Of a stretch of DNA of 64,000 nt, positions 33,281 to 45,500 are shown piece after piece. The notes beneath the pieces were generated by a model. The model searched no databases. It saw nothing but the letters and a program-made list of their open reading frames with translations, and was not told the DNA's origin. The DNA lies in contig CM069878.1 in NCBI GenBank assembly GCA_036172665.1, positions 21,028,501 through 21,092,500 on the forward strand, read 5' to 3'. The position numbers and the translations under genes are program-made. The stretch is from Prosopocoilus inquinatus. Lineage: Eukaryota; Arthropoda; Insecta; Coleoptera; Lucanidae. How positions within the stretch are numbered: the stretch's first letter is position 1; the number at the start of each line of letters is the position of its first letter.

Positions 33281-33826
33281 CAGTTCTTTCAATTAATGGA
33301 AAATAATTTATACGTCAATCAAAAAGTATTATGAATTATTATACTGAGCAAATAATAGGTAGGTATTCTTAAGTTTCTTAATTCTTTCTTTATTAGAATG
33401 ATAATTGTATTCTACGTCATTGTATACAAAAATAATGTTGTTTCTGATACTATAGATAAACTTGAAATGATGCCATAGGCAATCAATGCCGACACAAGTC
33501 GATACTAAATCAGTTTTAAATTCAATTGTACTAAGAATTAAATAAGTTTCACACTGTTGAAGAATAAGTAACACACAACTGTAAGGAATATTATAAAAAA
33601 GCTCATCAATTCCACAAATTCAGCTGCCATCAACGTTGTTTTAAAATTAATAAGAATAGTAGGAAAGTATTTTGTGAAGTAATCCAGAAACAAAGAAATA
33701 AATCCGAATAGTTTTTTATCGTAACACAGAAGAATCGCTACACAGAATGAAATTTTATTTTGAATAAGAATCATATTGTACAAAATTCTAGTTGTTGAAT
33801 TGTAAACTTCAAATCTGACATACTTA
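33281..33826. other. AT-rich spacer between the two Harbinger copies
   Basis: No gene or terminal repeat is recognised. Minus-strand open frames of 80-104 codons here are hydrophobic and low in complexity, and resemble nothing known. Confidence 0.4.
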
Positions 33827-35142
33827 TGGCCGGTTTCACAAAGCTTCGTCAAATATTTAAGTTCCGATTAACTCTGTAACGAATGATTAAATAGGAAAAC
33901 AACCGCATTTAACGATGATTAACTTAACGATGATTACTAAACGGCTCGCTCTCTAATCGGTCGTCAAATAGTCTTAATGCTCCGTTAAGTGTTTCACAAA
34001 GCTCGATTAAGAGATAACGCTTCGTTTACTTCTGTCTAATCAGGCGTTAGATTAATCGATAAAATTCCAGCGATTAAAAAGTAACGAGTGAATTTTCCAT
34101 AGTTATTATCAAGCTTTTTTGATATAAAAATTCCTCACATATATCTAAAACATAATTATAATTTTATTTAAAAATGTAACGTACCTTAAATATTAAAAAT
34201 AATGACATTTCTATACTTTTTACTCACTTGGTTTATTGATTAATTTTTACGACACTATTTCGGAAATTATTTTCAAGAACAAACAATTCGAAATTATTTC
34301 AAAATGTCTGCAACCTCACTTTCTTCTTTGACGATAAAGAAATACCTCTTTAAGGTAGGATTTATTTTATAAGAGACAGAAATAATCCTTTTAATGATTT
34401 GGATGATAATGAATTTCACGTATCGCTTTTCCAAAGGAGTTATGGAACTCTTTGGTCCCACACTAGAACCTGCAACAAGCAAAAATAAATTTATTTTATG
34501 GTACAAATCAATTGCTGATAAACTTACCTTATTATCCACTGAAATATTTCAACAGCTGATTTCTGATACTTTCAGAAACCATAGAATAATTCATCGTGTC
34601 ATTCATTTTATTGCAAGGCAAAGCAAACAGTTAATTAAATTGCCAATAGAAGAAGCTCTGCAAGTTAACATTACGCTTTTCTCATGTCATTGGCACCACA
34701 GATTGTACCCCATGTTAAAATTATTTCACCTGATGGTAATCTCGGTGAGCTGTACCACAACAGAAAAGTGTCTGCCATATACATATGTTCAAGTAATTCA
34801 ACTGCAATACAGTTTCCTCCCTCCCTTTCTTTTTTCCTTTTTCATTTTTAAAAATCATTAACTGCACTACTGCGAAGAATTTAAGATGTATTTATTTATT
34901 TTGAGATTCTAACCTCGCACTACCTGATTGATTGCAGGCCTGACGCCATCACGACAGATTACTTTAAAGCGGTGTCAAAGTGGCAATTTTTCGATGTTGC
35001 CAAACGTAAACTCCAATTAGTTAATCAGAGATTAACATAATAGTTTTTTGTTTTGTGAAACAGCATGAAATTTTTAACAATGATTAAACTTAACGGTTGA
35101 TTAGTTAATCAACGCTTTAACAAAGCTTTGTGAAACTGGCCA
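33827..35142 (+). mobile_element. PIF/Harbinger element copy B, 1316 bp, both termini present
   Basis: The terminal inverted repeats are TGGCCGGTTTCACAAAGCTT and AAGCTTTGTGAAACTGGCCA, or nearly so. Flanks read TTA on the left and TAA on the right, so the exact target duplication is ambiguous (TA or TWA). The TIR matches the Harbinger MITE style at 2705-2832. The interior holds a decayed HARBI1-like nuclease gene. About 1.3 kb is too short for the two-gene autonomous form. Confidence 0.8.
34360..34800 (+). pseudogene. HARBI1-like Harbinger transposase remnant, copy B
   Basis: Across frames I read RDRNNPFNDLDDNEFHV, then RFSKGVMELFGPTLEPA, then STEIFQQLISDTF and IIHRVIHFIARQSKQLIKLP. A later piece, HVKIISPDGNLGELYHNRK, matches the region around the second catalytic Asp block of HARBI1-type nucleases (DGTHV...SP...NRK pattern). 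Frameshifts separate the pieces, and the middle and C-terminal catalytic parts are missing. Identification is from these conserved words by eye. Confidence 0.75.
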
Positions 35143-35578
35143 TAAGGCGACTACATTTTTCATTTGAAATTTAAAAATTTAATTTCTATTTCAAAAGTAT
35201 TAACACAATAGGAATAATTTTAACACGATAACATTGGCCTTAATTTTATCTTTCATTTAATACCATTACCATTTCTGTATCTTTAAATGGCGAACAGTAA
35301 TCTACAGAAACGTAGTTCTCAGTGGAACTTTGCTATATTCGGGTTTGAAATTTTCCACCCGGTATATACCGTAATTATCGGTATAATATTCTGTCACTTG
35401 TTACTAGAACGAAAATACATGCAAAACACATAAGAAGCAAGTGTTTTAGAATAAATATTCTGTCTAAAGAGTGAGAATTTTTACTTTCTATTTAAAAATG
35501 ATTTCGGAATTATTACATTCACTAATGCTCGTGGAGAAAAAGTATTTAATCACAGTTGTCACATATTTTCTTTTAAAG

Positions 35579-36574
35579 AAAAATTTGTTGCAAATCATTT
35601 TTGACCGCAGTGAAAATTTTTTTTTAAACTTTCATTATGCTTTGACAGCAAGCATGGCCGCCTTGCAGGGGGGACTTATTAGGAGCAAATCCGCTTCAAT
35701 TTGTCTATCCTACTGCAATGTCAGATAAAAAAGCGATCGTAGGATGCGCTGTTTTATCTGTTCATCACTCTTAGATCGCAATTGCGAATAAATTGGACAA
35801 GTCGTTTTTATTTGCAGTGGGAAGCTACGTCTCTGCTGACGAAGCCCCAAGCAGGGCTGAAACAGCTGTACAGAGGGTGGTCGAGGTTTTCACTGCAATC
35901 AAAAACGATTCGCAACAATTTTTTTTTTAAACTTTCATTATGCTTTGACAGCAAACATGGCCATCTTACATGGGGGACTTATTAGGAGCAAATCCGCTTC
36001 AATTTGTCTATCCTACTGCAATGTCAAGTCAAAAAGCGATCGTAGGATGTCGCTGTTTTATCTGTTCTAGATTTATTGTAAAATTATTCCTTGTTTATTT
36101 TAAACTTATTCTTGTCGTTAATAAAATAGATATTAAAATTATTTGCGTTATATTTGCGTTCTGATTTACATAAAATATTCATAGATAAAATAGCGACATC
36201 TTACGATCGCTTTTTGACCTGACTTGCAGTAGGATAGACAAATTGAAGCGGGATTTGCTCCTAATAAGTCCCCCATGCAAGGCAACCATGCAAAACAGCT
36301 GTACAGAAGCTGCTCGAGGTTTTCACTGCAATCAAAAACGATTTGCACAAAAAATTTTTAAAAAATAAAATATTCAGTTTGTCATTTTTGACAACCCGCT
36401 TGTTCATGGTCAAGTACCCACTGTCAAGTGTCAAAACCATATGACGGCAATACCTGTGACAGAAATCGAGTGCCTTATGTCTGTTGAAATTAAAATGAAT
36501 TCCGCTATATTTGCGTCTGATTTACATAAAATATTTTTAAAATAAAAACGATCGTAGGATGTCGCTGTTTTATC
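35579..36574 (-). mobile_element. Large U312-family insertion, about 1.0 kb, in the right palindrome arm
   Basis: It starts with an R end (AAAAATTTGTTGCAAATC) and finishes with an L end (TGTCGCTGTTTTATCT). Within are about 1.5 tandem units (35579-36065), unrelated AT-rich filler and another complete copy at 36182-36364. The flanks tttcttttaaag (35567-35578) and tttctttttaag (36575-36586) form a 12-bp duplication with one or two changes. The matching place in the left palindrome arm (31596-31607) has a single copy of this 12-mer and no insertion, an empty site for comparison. Confidence 0.75.
36182..36364 (+). mobile_element. U312-family element nested in the larger insertion
   Basis: Starts with the L end (TAGATAAAATAGCGACATC), continues through the TTGCAGTAGG junction and CCCCCATGCAAGG segment, then jumps to the GC-rich core and R end (GATTTGCACAAAAAATTTTT). 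The 12-bp ataaaatattca is present on both sides (36170-36181 and 36365-36376), an exact target duplication. The internal jump removes the middle of the standard unit. Confidence 0.8.
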
Positions 36575-36780
36575 TTTTCTTTTTAAGTTTGAAAATATCC
36601 ATTATTTAATTTTTGTTTATCTTTGGACCTTTTTAAATAATTACCACCGATATTATTGGAAAAATATGATAAGTTTTGAGAACACTAGTGTACTAGAGTA
36701 CCTGTTTACTACTTTAGTCTTTTATCTGTCGTCTTTTCGTTTCCGTGTGATTAAGATCTGAAAACAAAATTTAATCTGGT

Positions 36781-38200
36781 CAGAAAATAATAATAATTGC
36801 GGTGCTGAAAATGTTCGAGTAAACGATTAAGACACGAGCGTCAATTATTAGTTGTCATAAAGTTGATAAATGCAACAGAGAGATTACTAAAGAAATATTA
36901 TACAGAAGGGCTATAGGCTATTGCTTTAAATAGTTTCGTACAATGGATATAGTATTGAATATAAAAAATATCAAGGTCTACATTTATATCAATGGAAGAA
37001 ACACAGAAGTTAGCCTCAAACCATTAGGCAGCGTAAAGCACGCTTGAAGAAAATAATACTTACAAAAAGAAGTAATAGTAAGAAGAAAAAGGAGAAATGA
37101 AAATAAAGTGGCTAGAACTGTGAGGAGAGATAAAGAAAAGTGAAGAGCAGCTCAAGATGAGATAGAGAGAAAATAATTAGTAATTAATATAAAAATTATA
37201 TCGTGAGCAAAAACAAACTGCCAATTAATTTAAGAACTAACAACAGCTGTTATAACTGTTACACTGAATCCCGTTTCTTCTCTCTCTAAAATTATTTTGA
37301 TTTCGCTTTGTATTATTTTTAGATTTGAATTGTTTTTTTTTATGAATTTAATGAGCCACTTTTGAGTTATTGTTTTGATAGTGTTTGGAATTTTTAATTT
37401 ATTCCTGTAGTGCGTCCAAAGTGTTAAAACTAACTGATATTTTTATCTGTGTACTGCCCTGTTAAGCGTAGAAGTTGTAAGTGACAAATTCATTGCTTTG
37501 AGATTTTCTTCGTTTAGCAGACGTTGTGACACCGCAAATTTACGAAATGTAGATACGATTTCTATGCTCACAGGGCCAGTGTAGTGAGTGACTTTACAAG
37601 AATTAACCAAAAAAGATTATTTCAAAATTTTTAACTCAACCATCAATTACCAATAAGTTTTATTGGCGATCAACAGTTCTTTTTTGTATTTATTAATTGT
37701 AGCATCATATTGAATTAAATTAGCGTTTATAATTATCAGTTTGACACTGTTTGCTTATTTCGTTTTGCTTTCATGTTATTCCAGCTAGGAAAAAATTTCA
37801 TCACACGATCCATCGCGATATTAAATCGTTTTGTTTACATTTATTCCCGTTGTAATTGGTTGTGTTCGTATAAACGACAAATGGAAATTTTGAGTTGTGA
37901 AAAAGAAGGTTGTTTTTCCATTTTCTGAAAACTGTTTAGTGTAGCGGGTATGACGATGAAATTAAAAGAGCTCTTAACTTTTTATATCTACACGATGTAT
38001 TGTTATTTTTATAGGAAAAGTAAAAGAGAAATCTTGTAATACTTGACACGTAAGCACGCAGAAATACTTGGAGAGAGAAACGAGGGTTAAGGAATTAGGG
38101 GTAATAGATAAAAGATAAGCTGGTTTCATGCAACGAGATAAGAATAAAGGACCAATCAGGAGCTGTCATTCGTGCGCACACTAGAGATGTTAAACTTTTA
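36781..38200. other. AT-rich sequence, nothing recognised
   Basis: No gene, terminal repeat or array is seen in this stretch. Reading frames are short and purine-rich around 37050-37200. Confidence 0.4.
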
Positions 38201-38640
38201 GTATTATAATGCAGAAATATCCTGCTTCCAAACTCGTTATAACTTTTTCGTTCTAGAGTAATTTTCCATTTTGGAACGGCGGACGTTCAAATTAACGTAA
38301 TCACGAGTTGACTTTTTAGTAAGACACGGCCATTATCTCCAATAAATAATCACATTATCGACGATGTTTTCAGATAGCAGCGGGCACTTGAAATTTTCGT
38401 GAAGATGCAGAATCAAAGACGCTTATGGCATAATCAAGGCGGGCAAGGCGGATTCATTTGCATTCCCGTCATGTAAATACAGCGAAGATAAAGCTCAGAC
38501 GGAAGGTAGCTAATGTAAACTTACACAGGACTGTAACATACACACTTATATTGTTATAATTCATAACTGAAGTACGACGTAGTGGCTTTTGTGTGTGATT
38601 CACGTTGCGCTAGTTTGAAGTGTTTTTGTATGCAATGGTC
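38201..38640. other. Apparently unique sequence, possible regulatory island
   Basis: About 38210-38520 has even base composition and is unlike the repeats around it, with segments such as CAAGGCGGGCAAGGCGGATT and ATGTAAATACAGCGAAGATA. No coding similarity is recognised. A conserved non-coding element is one possibility. Confidence 0.3.
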
Positions 38641-39735
38641 TTCACATACTACAAATTAAACAATATAATATTGGTTATGCTTGTAATAAAGCTTAAAGTA
38701 GTGCAATTATTGAAGATATCCAAAGTTACGTTTATAAATGTTATTGGAATAAAAATATCCAAATGAGTAACAGTAAAGGTCCGATCTGGCATGTGCACAC
38801 AAAATAATATATTGTTATACATATTATAAAATTGAATTCGTGGATCGCAAGTAATAATCGTCATTTGATCAGCGGCGGCTTTTCAGGGTAGGCAAGGTAT
38901 GTGTCGCCTACCCTAACAAGAATTAAGTATTATATTTAATATTAATTACAAATAACCCATTGTTTATTTTTATGTTGGTATTTTTGTCAAACAGTTCATC
39001 AGAGATAACCCGAGATGGTTAACTTCATACAGATTTTGTTTCGCTTTTCACTTCATATATCAGCTCGTTGAAAGAAAACATATATCATTGTATCTTTGTC
39101 ACACCAGCTATGAGTTGAAAGCAGATGGCACTGTTTTCATTATCCATAAGTAGGAAACTGTATTGAAAATCCTATTCTTTGTTTTGTTAAGAGAGGACTC
39201 TGCAATATTAGCATGTAATTCGTATTGGTGATTCTCGTGTAAGTTATGGTGTTTATTTTATAAGTAAACATTATTACGTATTTGCAATAGAAAATAATAA
39301 ACAGTGAGAATTAATCTCGTGGTGTTTTGAGTACGTAAAATATATTACTTTTATAAAATCGGTTATAAAATAATTTAATTACAGGTTTAATCTTAGTGGA
39401 AGATGGCTTCACGTTTGTTGTGTTTAGTGTGTGGAAATTCGGACACTGATGTTGAGATATTACATAATTATCCAGCTAAGTATGTGGTTGTGCATGGGTT
39501 TACGTAAAAATAAATGTGCTTGTATGCAGAAGGTACTATTGTGTTAATAAAAAGCTGACTACAATTATCTTGGAATGCTACCGACATTTCTTAAAAATTA
39601 ATGTCAAGTGCTTTAGATAAAGGTCTGACATTCAATTCATCGAAAGTCGAATGATAATATCGTGAAAGCGTGTGGTGTACGCTATGGCCAGCTATTCAAA
39701 ATGAAAATTCGAGTAATAAAACCAGAGCAGCCGTG
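38641..39735. other. Non-coding sequence with possible hAT-like end and a short cysteine-rich frame
   Basis: At 38873 CAGCGGCGGCTTTTC resembles one end of a hAT element, and AGGGTAGGC...GCCTACCCT forms a hairpin at about 38887-38915. AGAGATAACCCGAGATGG near 39002 has a complement near 40929, hinting at a 2-kb element with inverted parts. An open frame of 34 codons at 39403-39507 begins MASRLLCLVCGNSDTDVEIL. It is too short to classify. Confidence 0.3.
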
Positions 39736-39739
39736 TGTT

Positions 39740-40437
39740 TCAGGAGCGCAGCAAACACTACAACATTGGCTGGGACACCAAAATAAACGCTACTTCAGAA
39801 ATTTCTTAGAACGCAACATGATGATGGATTTTGTGGAGCATGTGTTGAAGGTAAGCAACAACGGATTAGTTTCCAACTCCATCAAGAATGTGCAACAGAA
39901 CCTGGTGAAGTCATTCATGCTGACTTATGTGGACCGATGGAATGTGTGTCACTTGATAGAGCGAAATACTTTTCACGTTTTACTTGTGACTACTCTAATT
40001 TTAGATCATGTCGTAAGTGTGTTACAAACCGCTGGGGGTACCATATCAAGCACAGGGCTGATGGTAAAATTGATCGATACAAAGCACGACTGGTTGTTTG
40101 TGGATTCAGTCAAAAAAGAGGAATCGATTACAAATAAACCTTCAGACCTGTTGCTGGATTTGATTACTATACGAGCTATTCTCACTGTTCCAGCTAATGA
40201 AAATCTATAGTTATCCAATTTGACGTCAACTCAGCCTTCCTGAACGGTGTTCTTGAAGAAAAAACCTTTATGGATTAGCCTGCATTTGAAGATGGCTCTA
40301 CTAGGGTTTGCAAACTGCAAAAGAGTCTATATGAACTCAAACAGTCACCGAGATGTTGGGATCAGCGCCTCAAAGATGTCTTAATAAACTTTGGTATCTC
40401 CAAAAGTACAGCAGATCCTTGTTTATTTTACTAACCA
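39740..40437 (+). pseudogene. Copia-type pol relic (integrase and RT pieces)
   Basis: Recognisable in order: HWLGHQNKRYF of the integrase zinc module, GEVIHADLCGPM around the first integrase Asp, DYSNFR, then a deletion of most of integrase, then RADGKIDRYKARLVVCGFSQ and KRGIDYK of RT, QFDVNSAFLNGVLEE with the first RT Asp, and YELKQSPRCWDQRL ending at STADPCLFY. Stops and frameshifts are present. It is a different Copia lineage from the one at 26.6 kb. No LTRs were identified nearby. Confidence 0.85.
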
Positions 40438-41285
40438 AACGTGTTCCATTTCTAATAGATTTTATGCATTAATAACCAAAATTAAATTTTAATTTTAGAA
40501 TTATTCTAGATGAAAACTTTTGAAAAATTGTTAAGAATTATCATTACTTCCAAAATTGTTTGCAAATTGCAACTAATTACCACGAATTTATATTTGTATT
40601 GTATTTGATTGTATTCTAGTAATGCTAACAGTAATGTGATTCAAATATATCAATAAATAACTAACAATTCATTTTATTATTTCAGTTTATATACGAAAAC
40701 GTACTAAGAAATCGACATGTACCACATTTTTGACTAATTTTTTCTATTTACTTGTTTTTCAAACATCTGTTTTTAAACAAAGTCAAATGTGTACATTGTC
40801 GATTTCATTACATGTAAATTTATTAAAAAAAAATTAAGGAATGGATCTTTCTGCTCTCTACGCACGCTTCATATTACAATCGCTCAAATATGTTGTTGCG
40901 ATACGATTTTTAACATTGAGTTGACCGTCTCGGGTTATCTCTGAGGTAATAGTGGTCCATTTCTGAACAAATCCTAAGTTGCATTTCTGAACGGTTCCTC
41001 CGTTGCATATGATGTGATTGGTCGGTAGCGGTAGAATAGGCGAAATAATTTTTCGTCTTAAATCCTCGTGAAAGTATCACGCGATTAATATGTTTATCTC
41101 TTTCTATCTCAGTGCTAGACTGACGTGTAGTAAAATGAAGAAGTACGATATTAGGCCACCTATCGTGTTGCCTCGGACGAAGTTTGGTTATTCTACAATT
41201 TACGTTTGAATCAGTTTAAATATTGTGAGTATTATCATACTTTATTATTATCATCATGGATCATGAATGTCCCGTATGAAATTAT
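40438..41285. other. AT-rich sequence, nothing firmly recognised
   Basis: Contains the complement of the 39002 segment (GACCGTCTCGGGTTATCTCT near 40924), which may mark the right part of a diverged inverted-repeat element. No gene is seen. Confidence 0.35.
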
Positions 41286-41954
41286 AGGTATGTGTCTTAT
41301 TAGAAACGTCGTTTTCACAGAAATATTTTTCCTCGGGTAGAACACTGACAAAATTAATATTTTAATGCCGATAAAAGAGTTCTATTATTTCATTGTTCGT
41401 TTAAGACTACTTGGTATGAAAATCATAAATGGTTGTGTGGAAACAATTTTAAAAAGGCACTTTTTTCTTGGCCGTGTTTTTTTTAATTCTTTTATCAAAT
41501 GTCAGACAAAATGGTTGGATAACGATGAAGTTAAGAAAAAAAAATAGGATTCTCTTAACTTATGTTAAGAGAATTCTATTTTAGTTAAGTGCCAAAGTTA
41601 CTCATACGAGTAGTATATATAGGTATGTGTCTTATTAGAAACGTCGTTTTCACAGAAATATTTTTCCTCGGGTAGAACACTGACAAAATTAATATTTTAA
41701 TGCCGATAAAAGAGTTCTATTATTTCATTGTTCGTTTAAGACTACTTGGTATGAAAATCATAAATGGTTGTGTGGAAACAATTTTAAAAAGGCACTTTTT
41801 TGTTGGCCGTGTTTTTTTTAATTCTTTTATCAAATGTCAGACAAAATGGTTGGATAACGATGAAGTTAAGAAAAAAAATAGGATTCTCTTAACTTATGTT
41901 AAGAGAATTCTATTTTAGTTAAGTGCCAAAGTTACTCGTATGAGTAACTTTGGC
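41286..41954 (+). repeat. 335-bp direct tandem duplication ending in a palindrome
   Basis: Two copies starting at 41286 and 41621 are almost identical (for example one C-to-G change in the T-rich stretch and one A fewer). Each contains the hairpin AGGATTCTCTTAAC...GTTAAGAGAATTCT and ends with GCCAAAGTTACTC. In copy 2 this continues into its complement, making a 30-bp near-perfect palindrome at 41925-41954. In copy 1 the loop is inverted relative to copy 2 and the palindrome is cut short. A 60-codon frame in each copy has no recognisable domain. Confidence 0.8.
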
Positions 41955-42055
41955 AAAACAAGCGCTCTCATTTCGAGATGGAGATTAAAGTAAAAAGTTT
42001 ATTTAGTGCTATCAATTTTGTTAAAAGAAATTAATTTATAAGATTGAAGTATGTA

Positions 42056-42176
42056 CAGTCGCGAGCATTAAATTTTGGTCATCAATGTCAATCAAAACGT
42101 TAATTTCTACAAAGTAAAAAAAATAAATGTCCTGTTTTGATAACCAATGACGACCAAAAATTATTGCTCGCGACTG
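42056..42176. mobile_element. Tc1/mariner-type MITE, 121 bp
   Basis: The inverted termini CAGTCGCGAGCATTAAATTT and AATTATTGCTCGCGACTG flank a short AT-rich loop. TA dinucleotides lie at 42054-42055 and 42177-42178. Almost the whole element can fold as a hairpin. There is no coding capacity. Confidence 0.85.
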
Positions 42177-42200
42177 TACCTTTAATTATTTCTTTTTTAT

Positions 42201-42526
42201 TTGATTACAAAAACTTTAATTAAACACTAGCTTAATACAGTTAAAATTACACAAACAATAATGTACAACACTTATTTCAGTAAATAGCACTTTAATATTT
42301 CACCGTTTATGTTGTCCAAGATGCTTACACTATCGCTCGCTAAATGTCGACTGTTTTAAACTGCGCGCCATTCCCACTTATTTATACGATGCCGCTTGCC
42401 GCTTTGACTGTTACACGGAAGTAACACGAACTATGTGGAACATTCTATCAACCCGCGAGCAGTCGGTTGACCAATAGATGGTGTCACTCGTCTGAATATA
42501 AAATTTATTAGCGTCCGGCTGTAACA
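42201..42526 (+). repeat. Gypsy-type LTR fragment
   Basis: The segment CAAAAACTTTAATTAAACAC through ATTAGCGTCCGGCTGTAACA matches the solo LTR at 47229-47628. The first 40 bp or so of the LTR are missing. The intact TAACA end shows the canonical LTR terminus. No internal retrotransposon sequence adjoins it. Confidence 0.8.
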
Positions 42527-45500
42527 ATATCAATTTCGTTTTTCTCAGCTCTAATAGAGAATTTATTTTCTGTGTATTATTACATTTAACAATAAATTCA
42601 CATGGTACTCGCTGCTAATCTGGTAATAACCATAAATTTTCGCTTGCATATTAATCAACATTTACATACAAATCGTTTAATGCTAATATAATAGCGCTAT
42701 GTTTATGTATTTTAATTATTGGGGTGTACTAGTAAAATATACATAGTCGCCGGGCTGATCGATAAATTTTTCTCTTCTGTTTCAGGTAAGACTAACGAAA
42801 GCCGAATTCGCAGTCACGTGAGTAACATATTTAGTTTCGTCAATCCGAAAAGTTACAAGTACACTTCACGTCACGTGATTTCGACCCGGCTCACACGTCC
42901 TTTAACCTGTTACTGGTTCATGTAGATCATTTTTTGACACACTATTTCTTCTGCAAGAAAATTTCTGCAATGAATATTAGGAATAAAAGTGGTCTGCGCA
43001 TATATTTCCAGATAGAACATATTCTGTTTTTACATATAACTAATTTATTAAATTATTCAAGAAGTTAAACCAAATCTTATATGAGACCTTGTAAGTCACA
43101 AGATTATGAGAGAAGAAATTAACTTCCGTTACCGTTATTTAATGCCACGGGTTGACTTGAATGGAGGGCGAATAAGAGGAGTAATCGTTATTAAAAAAAA
43201 GGATCACCAGTTATTGCACTTGTTTTTATTTTCACAAACCTTAAACATTCAGTAGTATCTTCTAGGAGACGTAAATTCAACGTAACTCAAAGACAAAACT
43301 GAACAATTAGAAAAAAATGAAATCCGAATAATGTTGCCGTATTTCGTTTAAAAAAACGTTAGAGTACACACTCGACCAACTGTCTAACTCTAATGCGACT
43401 TCAAGTCTTCAAAATAGAAATTAAAATAATTAAATTGTTAATAGTAAATCAAAATTAAATTTGATTCCAACGTTGTGATGTCCCGAATACGTCCAAACTC
43501 GAGGTTACCACGTTAGGCTTCCCTTCATAGGGAAGTTGTCCTCCTAGTCCAGGTCGTCAAACAAAACGCTATGTCCAGTTCCTGGTGTACCTCAGCCTCT
43601 GGAAGCAGCGCCGTATGATCCGCGCTGTCTGCCTTCACGTACAGGATCTTAATAACATCAGGTTCGGCCTTGAAGTAATCCAAAAAAGAAGAACTCATCT
43701 TAAAAGGAAGGCCACTGATAAAAAGCCTAATTGAAAAGAATAAAAGCATTATGGACTAATTTACGTTGGTTATAAAAACCTGAATACTGAAGTTGTTAGG
43801 CTTTGGAACACATAAAGAAATGCTTTGATTTATGTAGAGTGCCTTTCCCAGAATACGAAGTGACTCTTCAGTTCTGACGTCACTGAAACATCCCAGCTTG
43901 AGTGAATTCTATGTCTTTCTACTAAGCATTGCTGTTACATAATTTAAAGTCAAAATATGAAGTTGCAGAATTCTGTATAGTTTTTGAAGCCCTAAACGGA
44001 TTATATACTCAAGCACAGCGTTATAATTTTTTTCAATAGGTGCAATCGAGAGAAATTCCCTGCAATATCCTTAAAGACCATGAAAGTAGGTAAAGAGTTT
44101 GCCGTTGAGATCAAATCAATAAGCCGCAGAGCTGCCGTAAATCCAAGTTTTGTTCGATTCGGCCCAGGCAGTCGTATATCTAAAAGTTTTTTAATAGCTG
44201 ACGCCGAACTGCGCTATCTCTTATTAGCGAAAAAGTTTTGAATGCTCCTGCGAAAACAATGAATTTCGCTGATATATTTTCATTCGGTACAGAGAGGAGG
44301 TGGAAATATTGTTGCAACTTCTTCGATGCGCCCGGCTCCATCGAGCTTCGAATAAGTTTACTCTTTTAAATTTCAAGAAATTTTTAGATTTGGACGACGA
44401 GAAAAAGTCGAGCGTTACGGACCCTCATGAGAAATACAAACCCTTCTTGTATGTGGTTGTCTATGTTAATAACGACGTTTCAATTTACCGAATAAATAGC
44501 TGCAGAAAATTTAAATTAAATGTAAACATACTTTTGCGCGTGAATTTGTTCAGTTGAAGCTGTTGTTTAAAGAGTGATCTTTATACTTGAATATTTACAA
44601 ACAGCTATAGGAGGATGCAAATATATTCATTTGCATTTTTATTTTTTTCCGAATTCATTAATTCGTTTCAATTTTTATTTTTCTTATTATATCGAATCTT
44701 CAAAAAAGGTACCTCAATGAAAACAAAAGTACGTATCGTAGGTTAAACTATGCAGCAGACATAATTATCGCAAGAACTGTCAAAATTAAAATTTAGGTAA
44801 TGCGAAGGATTTGAATTATTTTTAAGGACGATTTCTAAATGTCTTCTGTACTATGGTTGTTGTATATAAAAAAAAAATTAAGTTACTCTGTTTTTATAAA
44901 AAACAACAACTCATAGTTACACAATAAATAAGTGTTTATGTAAAAAACGAAGTGTCAATCTTTAATTACAAAATACCAATTCATAAAAAATAATTACACA
45001 TACACAACAATTGTTACTTCCACCAACGAATACCAAATTCAGATTGCAGATTTAGCGTTGTCATAAAAGCTCCATTGGTCTAGTAGGCGTTGAAATGTGC
45101 AACCTTTTTTCAGTTTGTCAAATAAGTATACTTCCATTCACACTTCCATTAGCTGACTGTCAATTCGTTTATGTTTCATGTGCTGTCCGTCGTATTCCGT
45201 ACGATGGACCCAATTTCAGTTTGTGAAAAATCTATCAATTGATTTTCGTAAATAGTCATTGGATACTTTTAGGTATTAGCAGTAGTAGCCACTGGACCAT
45301 TGGATCTTTAGTAACACCAAGAGACGCAAATAAAGTAGCTATTCGTTACTCGAGTACTCGGTACTCGACGAGATCCGAAGTAACGAATACCAATATAAAA
45401 TTATATTCATTACTTTTTACAAACAGTCACAAACTCACTAGCCTAGTTTACATCGCAAAGTAACGAAAAAGTTTCTTACCAAGTGCTTCTTTCTAAAAAT

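Larger units (their letters stand above)
31400..36780. repeat. 5.4-kb palindromic region with inverted arms around two Harbinger copies
   Basis: The left arm (about 31400-31990) is the reverse complement of pieces of the right arm (about 35143-35310, 35515-35578 and 36575-36780). For example, ACTAAAGTAGTAAATAGGTA near 31468 pairs with TACCTGTTTACTACTTTAGT near 36699. The right arm is broken by an insertion of U312 material and by unmatched sequence at 35310-35515. The left arm carries an extra, diverged tandem copy of about 150 bp (31860-31985 against 31710-31840). Two direct Harbinger-like copies lie between the arms. Confidence 0.7.

Noticed and set aside
41925..41954. Terminal hairpin of an integrated densovirus
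   Set aside because: Flip-flop loops at a palindrome recall parvovirus ends, but no capsid or NS1-like coding sequence is present nearby, and the unit is only 335 bp.
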